Positions 1-5,706 of a stretch of 5,706 nucleotides of DNA are shown here, piece by piece (position 1 is the first letter of the stretch; the number at the start of each line of letters is the position of its first letter). The notes under the pieces were generated by a model, which was not told the origin of the DNA, did no database searches, and saw only the letters and a list, made by a program, of their open reading frames with translations. Position numbers and translations under genes: made by a program. Source of the stretch: Acidobacteriota bacterium (GTDB taxonomy: Bacteria > Acidobacteriota > Vicinamibacteria > Vicinamibacterales > 2-12-FULL-66-21); contig JAIVJE010000193.1 in the NCBI GenBank assembly GCA_020200195.1, positions 1 to 5,706 of the forward strand. Reading direction: 5' to 3'.

Positions 1-822
1 GCGGCCACGCGGCTGCTCATCGTGCCGCACGAGATGCTGTGGCGCGTCCCGTTTGCGGCGATCCCCGCCGCCGACGGATACGTTGGGGATCGCACCACCA
101 TCACATACACGGGCTCACTCGCGGCCGCGAGGCAGCCGCCGGTCACGTCCGTCACGACGCCGCGTGTCGCGATTCTCGCGGTCGCCGCCCCCGACATCGC
201 CGAACCCGTCCGTCAACGAATCGCACAGACCGCACCAGACTGGATGTTGCGGGCGCCGGACGCCGCCGAGCGCGAGGCGCGTCAGGCCGCTGCAGTGCAT
301 GGCGATGACCGTGCCGTCGTGCTCGCACGGGCTGCGGCCCATGAGGCGGCATTCCGGTCGCAGGCGCCGGGCTCGAGCCTTCTGCATCTCGCGTCGCCGT
401 TTCGCATCAACAGCGCAAGCCCGTTGTTCTCTCCGGTAATCGTCACAGCCGGTGCGGAGCTGTCCGACGCCACTGACGACGGCGCGCTCGAAATCCGGGA
501 GATCATGAATCTCGAGCTTCCGGCCCGGGTGGCGGTTTTTTCCGACGGCGCGGCGATGGCCATGCGTGACGCCCCCTCGGTGGCGGACGTCGTGCAATGG
601 GGGTGGCTCGCGGCGGGTGTGCCGTCGCTGGTGTTACCGCGATGGACTGGAGATGAAAAGAGTACCGGCCTGCTGCTCGAAGCGCTTCACAGGCGTTTGC
701 GCGCCGGCGATCGAGCTGGGGAGGCGCTACGCGCGGCCGCGGCGGTTCTGCGCGCCAACCCCGAGACCGCAGCCCCCTTCTATTGGGCCGGATGGTTGGC
801 GCTCGTGTCCCGAGACCGCTGA
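1..822 (+). CDS. CHAT-domain protein, C-terminal part (5' end outside window), probable pseudo-protease
   Basis: The frame is open from base 1 and ends at TGA 820-822, leaving 273 codons of a longer protein. The fold pattern is that of a CHAT domain (caspase-like, often at the C-terminus of TPR proteins). It begins with LLIVPHEMLWRVPFAAIP (about residues 5-22 of the fragment), has LLHLASPF at 127-134 and LVLPRW after the central helix, and closes with ALRAAAAVLR...APFYWAGWLAL, which matches the family's usual end (ALR.Aq...P.YWa.f). Active CHAT proteases carry a His in an H-x-A-x-H-G motif and a Cys in an L-S-A-C motif. Here the corresponding positions read HLASPF (Pro133) and FSDGAA (Gly183), so both catalytic residues seem lost. 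Family knowledge suggests TPRs upstream, which cannot be seen here. It converges on the small minus-strand gene across a 16-bp gap. The CHAT assignment is fairly sure; loss of activity is inferred from hand alignment. Confidence 0.8.
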   Translation, partial: AATRLLIVPHEMLWRVPFAAIPAADGYVGDRTTITYTGSLAAARQPPVTSVTTPRVAILAVAAPDIAEPVRQRIAQTAPDWMLRAPDAAEREARQAAAVHGDDRAVVLARAAAHEAAFRSQAPGSSLLHLASPFRINSASPLFSPVIVTAGAELSDATDDGALEIREIMNLELPARVAVFSDGAAMAMRDAPSVADVVQWGWLAAGVPSLVLPRWTGDEKSTGLLLEALHRRLRAGDRAGEALRAAAAVLRANPETAAPFYWAGWLALVSRDR

Positions 823-838
823 CCGCGAGGTCTGCGCG

Positions 839-1123
839 CTATAGCCCGGCGCTGCGAATGTCTCCCCGAGGCGGGGACAGTTTCCGATCCGGGAAGAAGT
901 CGCGGCCGCGCGCAAATTCGAGCGCGTTCTTCGCGGCCCCCACCAAAGGGATCGCGTTCAGGCCCGTGTCGAACGCGCCGCTGATCACACCTTTCCGGCG
1001 CATCGTAGCCACCACGGTCGCTACCGCGATCACGGCCCCAATGATCGGCACCGAGCGCGACATCCGCCTCGAGAGCCGGGCTCCACCCCACCGCGTAACA
1101 CGATCGGTTATCGTCGTCGTCAT
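839..1123 (-). CDS. Small uncharacterised membrane protein (94 aa)
   Basis: This minus-strand gene starts at ATG 1123-1121 and ends at TAG 841-839. I do not know a named family for it. The protein has a basic N-terminus (TRWGGARLSRRMSR), a hydrophobic segment SVPIIGAVIAVATVVATM, and a basic loop RRKGV. A second weakly hydrophobic stretch, SGAFDTGLNAIPLVGAAKN, precedes a polar tail containing the compact motif FARGRDFFPDR. The pattern of VP-x-x-G, RRKG, IP-x-VG-x-x-K and GRDF looks conserved rather than random, and suggests a small inner-membrane protein with one or two spans. The start is uncertain: no Shine-Dalgarno is visible before the chosen ATG. A GTG three codons upstream is possible, and an ATG at 1204 would give a longer form overlapping the divergent ndh start. 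It is divergent from ndh and convergent with the CHAT gene, so it is probably transcribed alone. Confidence 0.55.
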   Translation of the reverse strand: MTTTITDRVTRWGGARLSRRMSRSVPIIGAVIAVATVVATMRRKGVISGAFDTGLNAIPLVGAAKNALEFARGRDFFPDRKLSPPRGDIRSAGL

Positions 1124-1202
1124 AACTGACACAGCTGCAAACGCTATTCCGCAGACCGCATTCCGCGGGTGATATGGTTGGGTCGGCCCGCGTCTGGTCT
1201 TC
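1124..1202. promoter_or_regulatory. Divergent intergenic region with possible ndh extended -10 and short direct repeats
   Basis: This 79-bp gap separates the divergent small membrane-protein gene and ndh, so promoters for both must lie in it or overlap the coding ends. On the plus strand, TGATATGGT (1170-1178) resembles an extended -10 (TGn followed by TATGGT, four of six matches to TATAAT) about 24 bp before the ndh ATG; no good -35 is seen. The heptamer ATTCCGC occurs at 1146-1152 and again at 1160-1166, separated by AGACCGC, giving an operator-like direct repeat with a 14-bp period. Nothing here names a regulator, and assigning function is inference. Confidence 0.25.
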
Positions 1203-2456
1203 ATGTCCGTTCCACACGTAGTCATCCTCGGCGGCGGATTCGGCGGGTTGTACGCCGCTCGAGCGCTCAAACGCGAGCGAGTCGCCGTCACGGTGGTCGA
1301 TCGGCGTAACCATCATCTGTTCCAACCTCTGCTGTATCAGGTCGCCATGGCGGCGCTCTCGCCGGGTGACATCGCTTCGCCAATCCGGTGGATCGTGCGG
1401 AAACAGCGGAACGTCGACGTGTTGCTCGGCGACGTGCGCCAGATCGACACGACGGCGCGCCTCGTACGGCTCGAGGATGGCTCCGACATCCCGTACGACT
1501 TCCTGATCGTGGCAACCGGGACAACGCATGCGTACTTCGGTCATGACGAATGGCGGACGCTGGCGCCGGGGCTGAAGACGCTGGACGACGCGCTCGAGAT
1601 CCGCAGGCGCGTGCTGCTGGCGTTCGAGCGGGCAGAGCGCGAGAACGATCTCGCACGGCGCCGTGCGTTGCTGACGTTCGTCGTGATCGGCGGCGGCCCG
1701 ACTGGTGTGGAGATGGCTGGAGCGCTGGCGGAGATCGCGAAGAAGTCCCTCGCCAGAGATTTTCGTCACATTGACCCGCGTTCCTCGCGCATCGTCCTCG
1801 TCGAAGCCGGTCAGACCCTGCTTGCGGCGTTCCCGGCCTCGCTGCGCGCGGCGGCGCAACGGGATCTCGAACGCCTGGGCGTCGAGCTGCGGTTCGGATC
1901 GCCCGTGACCGCGGTGCACCCAGGTCGGGTTGAAACCGGCGGCGAATGGCTTCACGCTGAAACCGTCATCTGGGCGGCTGGCGTCGCCGCGTCTCCGGTG
2001 GGAGCCACGCTGGGGGTACGACTGGATCGAGCAGGGCGTGTGCTCGTCACGCCCGAACTCTGCGTCCCCGGTCACCCAGACGTCTTCGTGGTAGGGGATC
2101 TCGCCGCACTGAATGGGGCGGACGGCAAGCCGCTGCCGGGCGTCGCCCAGGTTGCCATTCAAATGGGGCAGCATGCCGTCCGAAACATCCTTCGTGCAAT
2201 CGAACGTCAGCCTCTCCGTCCATTCGTCTACAGAGATCTCGGAAATATGGCCACGATCGGCCGGGCGTCTGCAGTCGCCGACCTCGGCCGCGTGCGGCTG
2301 ACTGGATATGTGGCGTGGCTGGCCTGGTTGTTCGTGCACCTCCTCAACCTGATTGGGTTCCGGAACCGGCTCGTCGTGATGCTGCAGTGGGCGTGGGCAT
2401 ACTTCAGCTACCAGCGCGCGGTGCGCCTCATCACAGGGTCGGACAGACCGACGTGA
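1203..2456 (+). CDS. ndh: Type II NADH dehydrogenase (NADH:quinone oxidoreductase, NDH-2)
   Basis: This is a complete 417-residue flavoprotein, a normal length for NDH-2. The enzyme passes electrons from NADH through FAD to membrane quinone without pumping protons. The FAD Rossmann motif is VVILGGGFGG (residues 6-15), with Asp33 ending beta-2 (VTVVDRR). It is followed by the family hallmark NHHLFQPLLYQV (36-47) and LSPGDIASPIR. The mid-protein ATG motif is LIVATGTTHAYFG. The NADH Rossmann motif is VIGGGPTGVEMAG (glycines from 163), with Glu201 in VLVEAG favouring NADH over NADPH. The C-terminal FAD motif is VFVVGDLAAL (about 294-303), and the quinone-side motif is AQVAIQMGQ (315-323). The tail, roughly 367-405, is hydrophobic and Trp/Phe-rich (YVAWLAWLFVHLLNLIGF) and fits the membrane-anchoring helices of the family. 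ATG 1203 is chosen because the Rossmann strand follows directly; the Shine-Dalgarno is weak. The stop overlaps the next gene's GTG. Confidence 0.96.
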   Translation: MSVPHVVILGGGFGGLYAARALKRERVAVTVVDRRNHHLFQPLLYQVAMAALSPGDIASPIRWIVRKQRNVDVLLGDVRQIDTTARLVRLEDGSDIPYDFLIVATGTTHAYFGHDEWRTLAPGLKTLDDALEIRRRVLLAFERAERENDLARRRALLTFVVIGGGPTGVEMAGALAEIAKKSLARDFRHIDPRSSRIVLVEAGQTLLAAFPASLRAAAQRDLERLGVELRFGSPVTAVHPGRVETGGEWLHAETVIWAAGVAASPVGATLGVRLDRAGRVLVTPELCVPGHPDVFVVGDLAALNGADGKPLPGVAQVAIQMGQHAVRNILRAIERQPLRPFVYRDLGNMATIGRASAVADLGRVRLTGYVAWLAWLFVHLLNLIGFRNRLVVMLQWAWAYFSYQRAVRLITGSDRPT

Positions 2457-3200
2457 CACGCCGGACGCTCGTGCGGGCGGCCACTGTCGTCGTGGCCGGA
2501 TGCGCCGCGGTGATGCCCATCCCTGAGGCGCAGGTTGAACGCTGGTATTCGCTGCGACTGTTTCCGCGCGTGCAGGCGGCGGTGACGACCGCGTCCAATC
2601 AAGTCCCGGTTGCCCTTCTTGATATCGCAATCCTCGTGTTGATCGCGTGGGCAGGTTTCCGGCTGGTGAGGCGGATTCGCGCACAGGGCGCGCGCGCATC
2701 GCTGCGCCATCTGCCGATGGACGTGGCGGTCATTTCGGCGGTCGTCTATCTGCTGTTCCTCGGGATGTGGGGGTTGAATTACCGGCGTCTGCCGCTCGAA
2801 TCAAAGCTCGTGTTCGATCGGGCGCGGGTGACGCGTGAGTCGGTGGCACAGCTGGGGCGAGACGGCGAACTTCGTTGCGTGGCTGACATGTGTTCACGGG
2901 GATTCCGCGGCGCGCTACAGCGGCTGGCTCGCGGTCTATCAGCACGTGTCCGCCTCACTGCCGGCTCCTGAGCGCCGGGCGCTCGAGAAACTGGTGGCGC
3001 CGGGACCGATGGAAGACCTGCGCGCAATTGAGGAGCGCTATCGCCGTGCGAGCCCGGCTGTTCGCTCTGCCGCGCGCGGCGCGTACGACTCGTATCTTCG
3101 CGCCAACCGCGTCGAGGAAGGCATCCACAGCTACGCGATGGTGGTTCAGCTCATGCTGGGCACGCGCTTCGACCCGGATTGGAAGCCGCAAATGCGATAG
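2453..3200 (+). pseudogene. DUF3810-like membrane protein gene with internal deletion and frameshift
   Basis: The reading frame opens at GTG 2453, overlapping the ndh stop (GTGA), which implies translational coupling. The N-terminal part has three likely membrane spans (about residues 6-24, 53-72 and 91-110), ending in GMWGLNYRRLPLE, the typical DUF3810 pattern after its last span. Frame 2 continues through ARVTRESVAQL and then loses family likeness, stopping at 2971. From about 2856 a different frame (+1) takes over with GETANFVAWLTC, ARYSGWLAVYQ, YLRANRVEEG and GTRFDPDW, the C-terminal part of the same family, stopping at TAG 3198-3200. In the family a block with an HExxH zinc-binding motif lies directly before the E-x-EANF motif. 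That block is absent, as are roughly 100 residues of a protein usually around 350 long. A simple one-base error cannot explain this; a deletion that also shifts frame can. A misassembly remains possible. If real, the product is a short, inactive membrane stub. Confidence 0.75.
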
Positions 3201-3249
3201 TCCTTGTCCCTTGTCCCTTGTGCCCTTGTCCCTTTTCCCTTTTCCCTTT
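3201..3249. repeat. Pyrimidine-rich 7-bp tandem array (TCCCTTG / TCCCTTT), G-quadruplex pattern on minus strand
   Basis: The array starts at the base after the stop of the DUF3810 remnant. Units in order are TCCTTG (3201), TCCCTTG (3207), TCCCTTG (3214), TGCCCTTG (3221), TCCCTTT (3229), TCCCTTT (3236) and TCCCTTT (3243). CCC tracts lie at 3208, 3215, 3223, 3230, 3237 and 3244, separated by 4, 5, 4, 4 and 4 bases. The minus strand therefore has six GGG tracts with short loops, meeting the usual G3 quadruplex rule. Pyrimidine richness continues to about 3267. The array has no coding character; open frames across it on the minus strand give only Lys/Gly/Arg-rich repeats. It fills most of the gap before the kinase gene. 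Confidence 0.85.
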
Positions 3250-3254
3250 ATTCT
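3226..3254 (+). promoter_or_regulatory. Candidate sigma-70-type promoter for the kinase gene
   Basis: TTGTCC (3226-3231) and TATTCT (3249-3254) are separated by exactly 17 bp. Each matches four of six positions of the TTGACA and TATAAT consensus. This would place the transcript start near 3261, about 28 bases before the TTG start codon. The -35 lies within the repeat array, which supplies other TTGTCC copies, so the match may be chance. Confidence 0.22.
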
Positions 3255-3279
3255 CACTTCTTTCCCCGCTTGGGTGTGC

Positions 3280-3291
3280 GGAGGTCCGTTG
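3280..3291 (+). promoter_or_regulatory. Ribosome binding site and TTG start of the kinase gene
   Basis: GGAGG at 3280-3284 sits four bases before TTG 3289-3291. The protein then reads (M)IGQSVGPFRVLDKLGSGG, and bacterial kinases of this class commonly begin M-I-G-Q just like this, so TTG is preferred over the in-frame GTG at 3274, which lies upstream of the GGAGG. The spacing is slightly short. No ATG is available before Met20 inside the glycine loop. Confidence 0.7.
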
Positions 3292-5706
3292 ATAGGCCAG
3301 TCCGTCGGCCCGTTCCGGGTATTAGACAAGCTCGGCTCGGGGGGCATGGGTGAAGTCTATCTGGCCGAAGACACCAGGCTCGGGCGCAAGGTTGCGCTGA
3401 AGAGCCCGTCAGCGTCGTGGCTGAGCGACTCGAATGCGCGCGAGCGCCTGCAGCGAGAAGCCCGCGCCGCCGCACGACTCAACCATCCTCGCATTGCCGC
3501 CGTGTACGACGTCCTTGAACTCGCAGGACGCCCCTACATCGTCATGGAGTATGTCGAAGGGGAAACGCTCGCGGCATCACTCCGCCGAGGACCGATGCTG
3601 CTCGAGCGTGCGGTCGCTCTCGGCCTGGACTTGACCGACGCGCTCGCGGCCGCGCACGCCGCAGGCGTCATTCACCGCGATCTGAAGCCCGGAAACATCA
3701 TCCTCACCGGCACCGGCGACCTGAAGGTCCTCGACTTCGGGCTCGCCAAGACGCTCCAGCGGGAAGATGATGCGAACCTCACGCACCCCGGTCAGGTCCT
3801 CGGGACTCCCGGCTACGTGGCCCCCGAGCAACTGCTCGGCAAGCCGGCCGACGTTCGCTGCGACGTGTACAGCGCGGGCGCGATCTTGTACGAGATGCTC
3901 ACGGGCCGCGCACCCTTCGAGCAAGGGGATTCGATGGGCAGGGCCCTGGCGGCCCTGATGGAGCGCGTACCGCCGCCGCACCAGGTCAATGTGACCGTTC
4001 CCCGCGATCTCAGCGACGTCGTCCAGCGCGCGATGGCGCGCGATCCCGCGGACCGTTATCAGACGGCGGACGCGTTACGGGACGCGCTTCAGCGCGCCGC
4101 CGCCTCGCTCGGCAACACCCCGACACGGCTCTTTGGTGCAAGCGCCGAAACGCACCCGCGCAATCGGATGCGATGGCAGGTCGCTGTCGCCGTGGCGGCG
4201 CTGCTCGCGGTTGCCGGAGTACCGTTCGCCCGGTGGTGGACCAACCGCGAGGCAGGGAAGCCGGCGGCGACCGAGCCCGTCAGGCCCGTACCTGTCATTG
4301 CCGTCCTGCCGTTCGACAATCTGAGCGGCGACCCGTCGCTGCACTACGTCGGCGCCGGCGTCGCCGACACCACGAGCACGAGTCTGGCGTCCCTTCCCAC
4401 GGTCTCGGTGATCGCACGTTCCCAGATTCATGACGCGATGCAGCGCGACAGCGACATCGGCCGGATCTGCCGCGCTCTCGGCGCCTCATACGTCGTCAGT
4501 GGGAGCGTGCAGAAGGTCGGCCAGCGCCTGCGGATCAACGTCAACCTTCTCAACCCGGAAGGACGGATCGTCGCGGGGAGTGGCAGTACCTACGAGGACG
4601 ACTTCGCCAATCTCTTCACGCTTCAGCGCCGAATCGCTGAGGGTTTGAGCAGCCGCGTCGTCGGGACGCTGTCTGACACGCAACGCGCCGGCCTGTCCCG
4701 GAGTCCGACGCGCGACGTCGAGGCCCTGTCCCGCTATTGGCAGGGGAGGGCCCTGCTCGACACGCCGGTACGTAAGGGCGCCATCGATGCAGCAGTCGAG
4801 CATTTCAACGAAGCGATTCGCAGGGACCCGCAATTCGCGCTGGCGCATGCGGGGCTCGGCGACGCGTTCTGGCTGCGCTACACCGAGACCAAGAACCCGG
4901 AGGACGCGACGGCAGCTCTGGCCGCCATCGAACGGGCGAAAAGCGTTGACCCTGAGGATCCGCTTGTTCACTTGTCACTGGCGCAGTCCTACCAGCGCAC
5001 CGGCAGAATCGACGAGGCGGCGCGTGAGCTCGAGGCAGTCATCACTCTCAGGCCGACGAACGACGATGCCCATCGGTTGCTTGGAGCGATTTACGAGCAG
5101 AAAGGGAAGATGCCGGAGGCGCTCGCGGAGTACAAGCGTGCGATCGCCATTCGTCCTGAGTATCCCCGCAATCACGCCGGGCTCGGCGCCTTCTATTTTC
5201 GTACGGGTCAGCTCGCGGACGCTGCCATCGAGTTCCAGCGTGTCACCGAACTGCAGCCCGACGATCCGACGGGGTACCTGAACCTGGGTGCGGCGTTCCA
5301 TGCCGCGGGCGACACGCGGCGCGCAGTCGCCAACTACAGGCACGCCAACGAGATCTCACCCACCGACGTGGCACTCTCGAACCTCGGCGCCCTCTACCAC
5401 GGCGAAGGAAGATTCGACGACGCGATTGCCGCTTATGGTGCGGCGATCAAGTTGACGCCCGGTGTCCCGAACTTCCATCGCAATCTCGGCGACGCGTATC
5501 GAGCGAAGGGTGACGAGCCGGCGGCGCGAGACGCCTACGCGCGCGCCATCGACATGGCTCAACGAATGCTGTCGGTGAATGCCGGCGATGCAGAGGCGCT
5601 GAGCATCATGGCCATTTGCGAAGCGAAGCTCGGACGTTTCGACCGCGCCCGATCGCTGGCGGCCGACGCGATGCGCCGCGCCCCGGAGAGCGGCGCTGTA
5701 TTGTAC
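3289..5706 (+). CDS. Transmembrane Ser/Thr protein kinase with TolB/FlgO-like domain and TPR repeats (3' end outside window)
   Basis: The frame is open for 806 codons to the window edge. The Hanks-type (PknB-like) kinase domain spans about residues 8-270. It has glycine loop GSGGMG (16-21), Lys38 in VALK, Glu57 in helix C, HRDLKPGN (129-136), DFG (149-151), GTPGYVAPE (172-180), DVYSAG (192-197) and Arg256 in DPADRY; all catalytic residues are present. Residues about 296-315 (WQVAVAVAALLAVAGVPFA) form one membrane span, so the kinase is cytoplasmic and the rest likely periplasmic. About 335-455 is a TolB/FlgO-like domain (VIAVLPFDNLSGD, VIARSQIHDAM, LGASYVVSGSVQKVGQRLRI), also seen ahead of TPRs in class III cyclases. 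From about 480 there are at least eight TPR-like repeats, mostly 34 residues; one near 5343-5441 is 33 (SPTDVALSNLGALYHGEGRF). This architecture is typical of large signalling kinases with protein-binding sensor regions; the signal and substrates are unknown. Confidence 0.93.
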   Translation, partial: MIGQSVGPFRVLDKLGSGGMGEVYLAEDTRLGRKVALKSPSASWLSDSNARERLQREARAAARLNHPRIAAVYDVLELAGRPYIVMEYVEGETLAASLRRGPMLLERAVALGLDLTDALAAAHAAGVIHRDLKPGNIILTGTGDLKVLDFGLAKTLQREDDANLTHPGQVLGTPGYVAPEQLLGKPADVRCDVYSAGAILYEMLTGRAPFEQGDSMGRALAALMERVPPPHQVNVTVPRDLSDVVQRAMARDPADRYQTADALRDALQRAAASLGNTPTRLFGASAETHPRNRMRWQVAVAVAALLAVAGVPFARWWTNREAGKPAATEPVRPVPVIAVLPFDNLSGDPSLHYVGAGVADTTSTSLASLPTVSVIARSQIHDAMQRDSDIGRICRALGASYVVSGSVQKVGQRLRINVNLLNPEGRIVAGSGSTYEDDFANLFTLQRRIAEGLSSRVVGTLSDTQRAGLSRSPTRDVEALSRYWQGRALLDTPVRKGAIDAAVEHFNEAIRRDPQFALAHAGLGDAFWLRYTETKNPEDATAALAAIERAKSVDPEDPLVHLSLAQSYQRTGRIDEAARELEAVITLRPTNDDAHRLLGAIYEQKGKMPEALAEYKRAIAIRPEYPRNHAGLGAFYFRTGQLADAAIEFQRVTELQPDDPTGYLNLGAAFHAAGDTRRAVANYRHANEISPTDVALSNLGALYHGEGRFDDAIAAYGAAIKLTPGVPNFHRNLGDAYRAKGDEPAARDAYARAIDMAQRMLSVNAGDAEALSIMAICEAKLGRFDRARSLAADAMRRAPESGAVLY

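Noticed and set aside
812..834. Possible terminator between the convergent CHAT and small membrane-protein genes: AGACC (813-817) and GGTCT (829-833).
   Set aside because: The stem is only 5 bp with an 11-base loop, lacks a T-tract on either strand and overlaps the CHAT stop codon, so it is not distinguishable from chance.
780..2699. A 639-codon open frame on the minus strand, antisense to all of ndh and parts of its neighbours.
   Set aside because: Its product is Arg/Asp/His/Gln-rich with no recognisable domain, and it lies opposite an unmistakable ndh. In GC-rich DNA the antisense frame of a codon-biased gene is often free of stops, so this is a shadow.
2835..2971. Programmed ribosomal frameshift joining the two halves of the DUF3810 gene.
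   Set aside because: Frameshifting would not restore the missing HExxH block of about 100 residues, and no slippery heptamer with a following structure is apparent.
2835..3200. The second half of the DUF3810 locus read as a separate gene starting at GTG 2835.
   Set aside because: Its likeness to the family starts only at about 2856, mid-domain, with no ribosome binding site at 2835. It is better explained as the severed C-terminal part of the upstream gene.
2955..3347. Minus-strand open frame crossing the heptamer array, giving a KGKGKRDKGTRDKG-like stretch.
   Set aside because: The repetitive Lys/Gly/Arg segment is simply the translated repeat, and the rest is antisense to the DUF3810 remnant and the kinase start.
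4486..4971. A 161-codon minus-strand open frame inside the kinase gene.
   Set aside because: It is wholly antisense to the TolB/FlgO-like and first TPR regions, which are clearly coding on the plus strand, and has no family likeness.
1..5706. A new defence or mobile system linking the CHAT protein and the kinase.
   Set aside because: They are separated by an oppositely oriented gene and the ndh pair. No transposase, integrase, nuclease, repeat-spacer array or inverted repeats are visible, so nothing supports a shared system.

Overview
The window is GC-rich, gene-dense bacterial DNA with G/C-biased third codon positions. Its gene content is a CHAT-domain protein, a type II NADH dehydrogenase, a DUF3810-like membrane protein, and a large Ser/Thr kinase joined to a TolB/FlgO-like domain and TPRs. 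That combination is most reminiscent of soil Acidobacteriota (Vicinamibacteria-like) or a neighbouring phylum. The assignment is inference from gene style; there is no rRNA or marker gene to fix it.

Layout. Bases 1-822 (+) are the C-terminal part of a CHAT-domain protein whose start lies outside the window. Both positions of the expected His/Cys dyad appear to be replaced. Converging on it across a 16-bp gap is a small membrane-protein gene of unknown function (839-1123, -). A 79-bp divergent intergenic region separates that gene from ndh (1203-2456, +), a complete type II NADH:quinone oxidoreductase. A GTGA stop/start overlap links ndh to a DUF3810-type membrane-protein gene (2453-3200, +). 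That gene is broken: its N-terminal membrane part and C-terminal part are both recognisable but lie in different frames, and the middle, which should carry the HExxH zinc motif, is missing.

Right after that remnant is a pyrimidine-rich 7-bp repeat array (3201-3249) with six CCC tracts, so the opposite strand has a textbook G-quadruplex pattern. It sits just upstream of a kinase gene (3289 to beyond the window end, +), which most likely starts at TTG behind a GGAGG site. The kinase gene encodes a catalytically complete Hanks-type kinase, one membrane span, a TolB/FlgO-like domain and at least eight TPR-like repeats. It runs off the right edge without a stop.

Functional links are loose. ndh and the DUF3810 remnant probably form one transcript; the CHAT protein and the kinase are each likely signalling or scaffold proteins of families common in complex soil bacteria. 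I see no mobile element, CRISPR array, tRNA or rRNA, and no convincing multi-gene novel system. The points most worth attention are the degenerate CHAT active site, the internal deletion in the DUF3810 gene, and the repeat/G-quadruplex array in front of the kinase.
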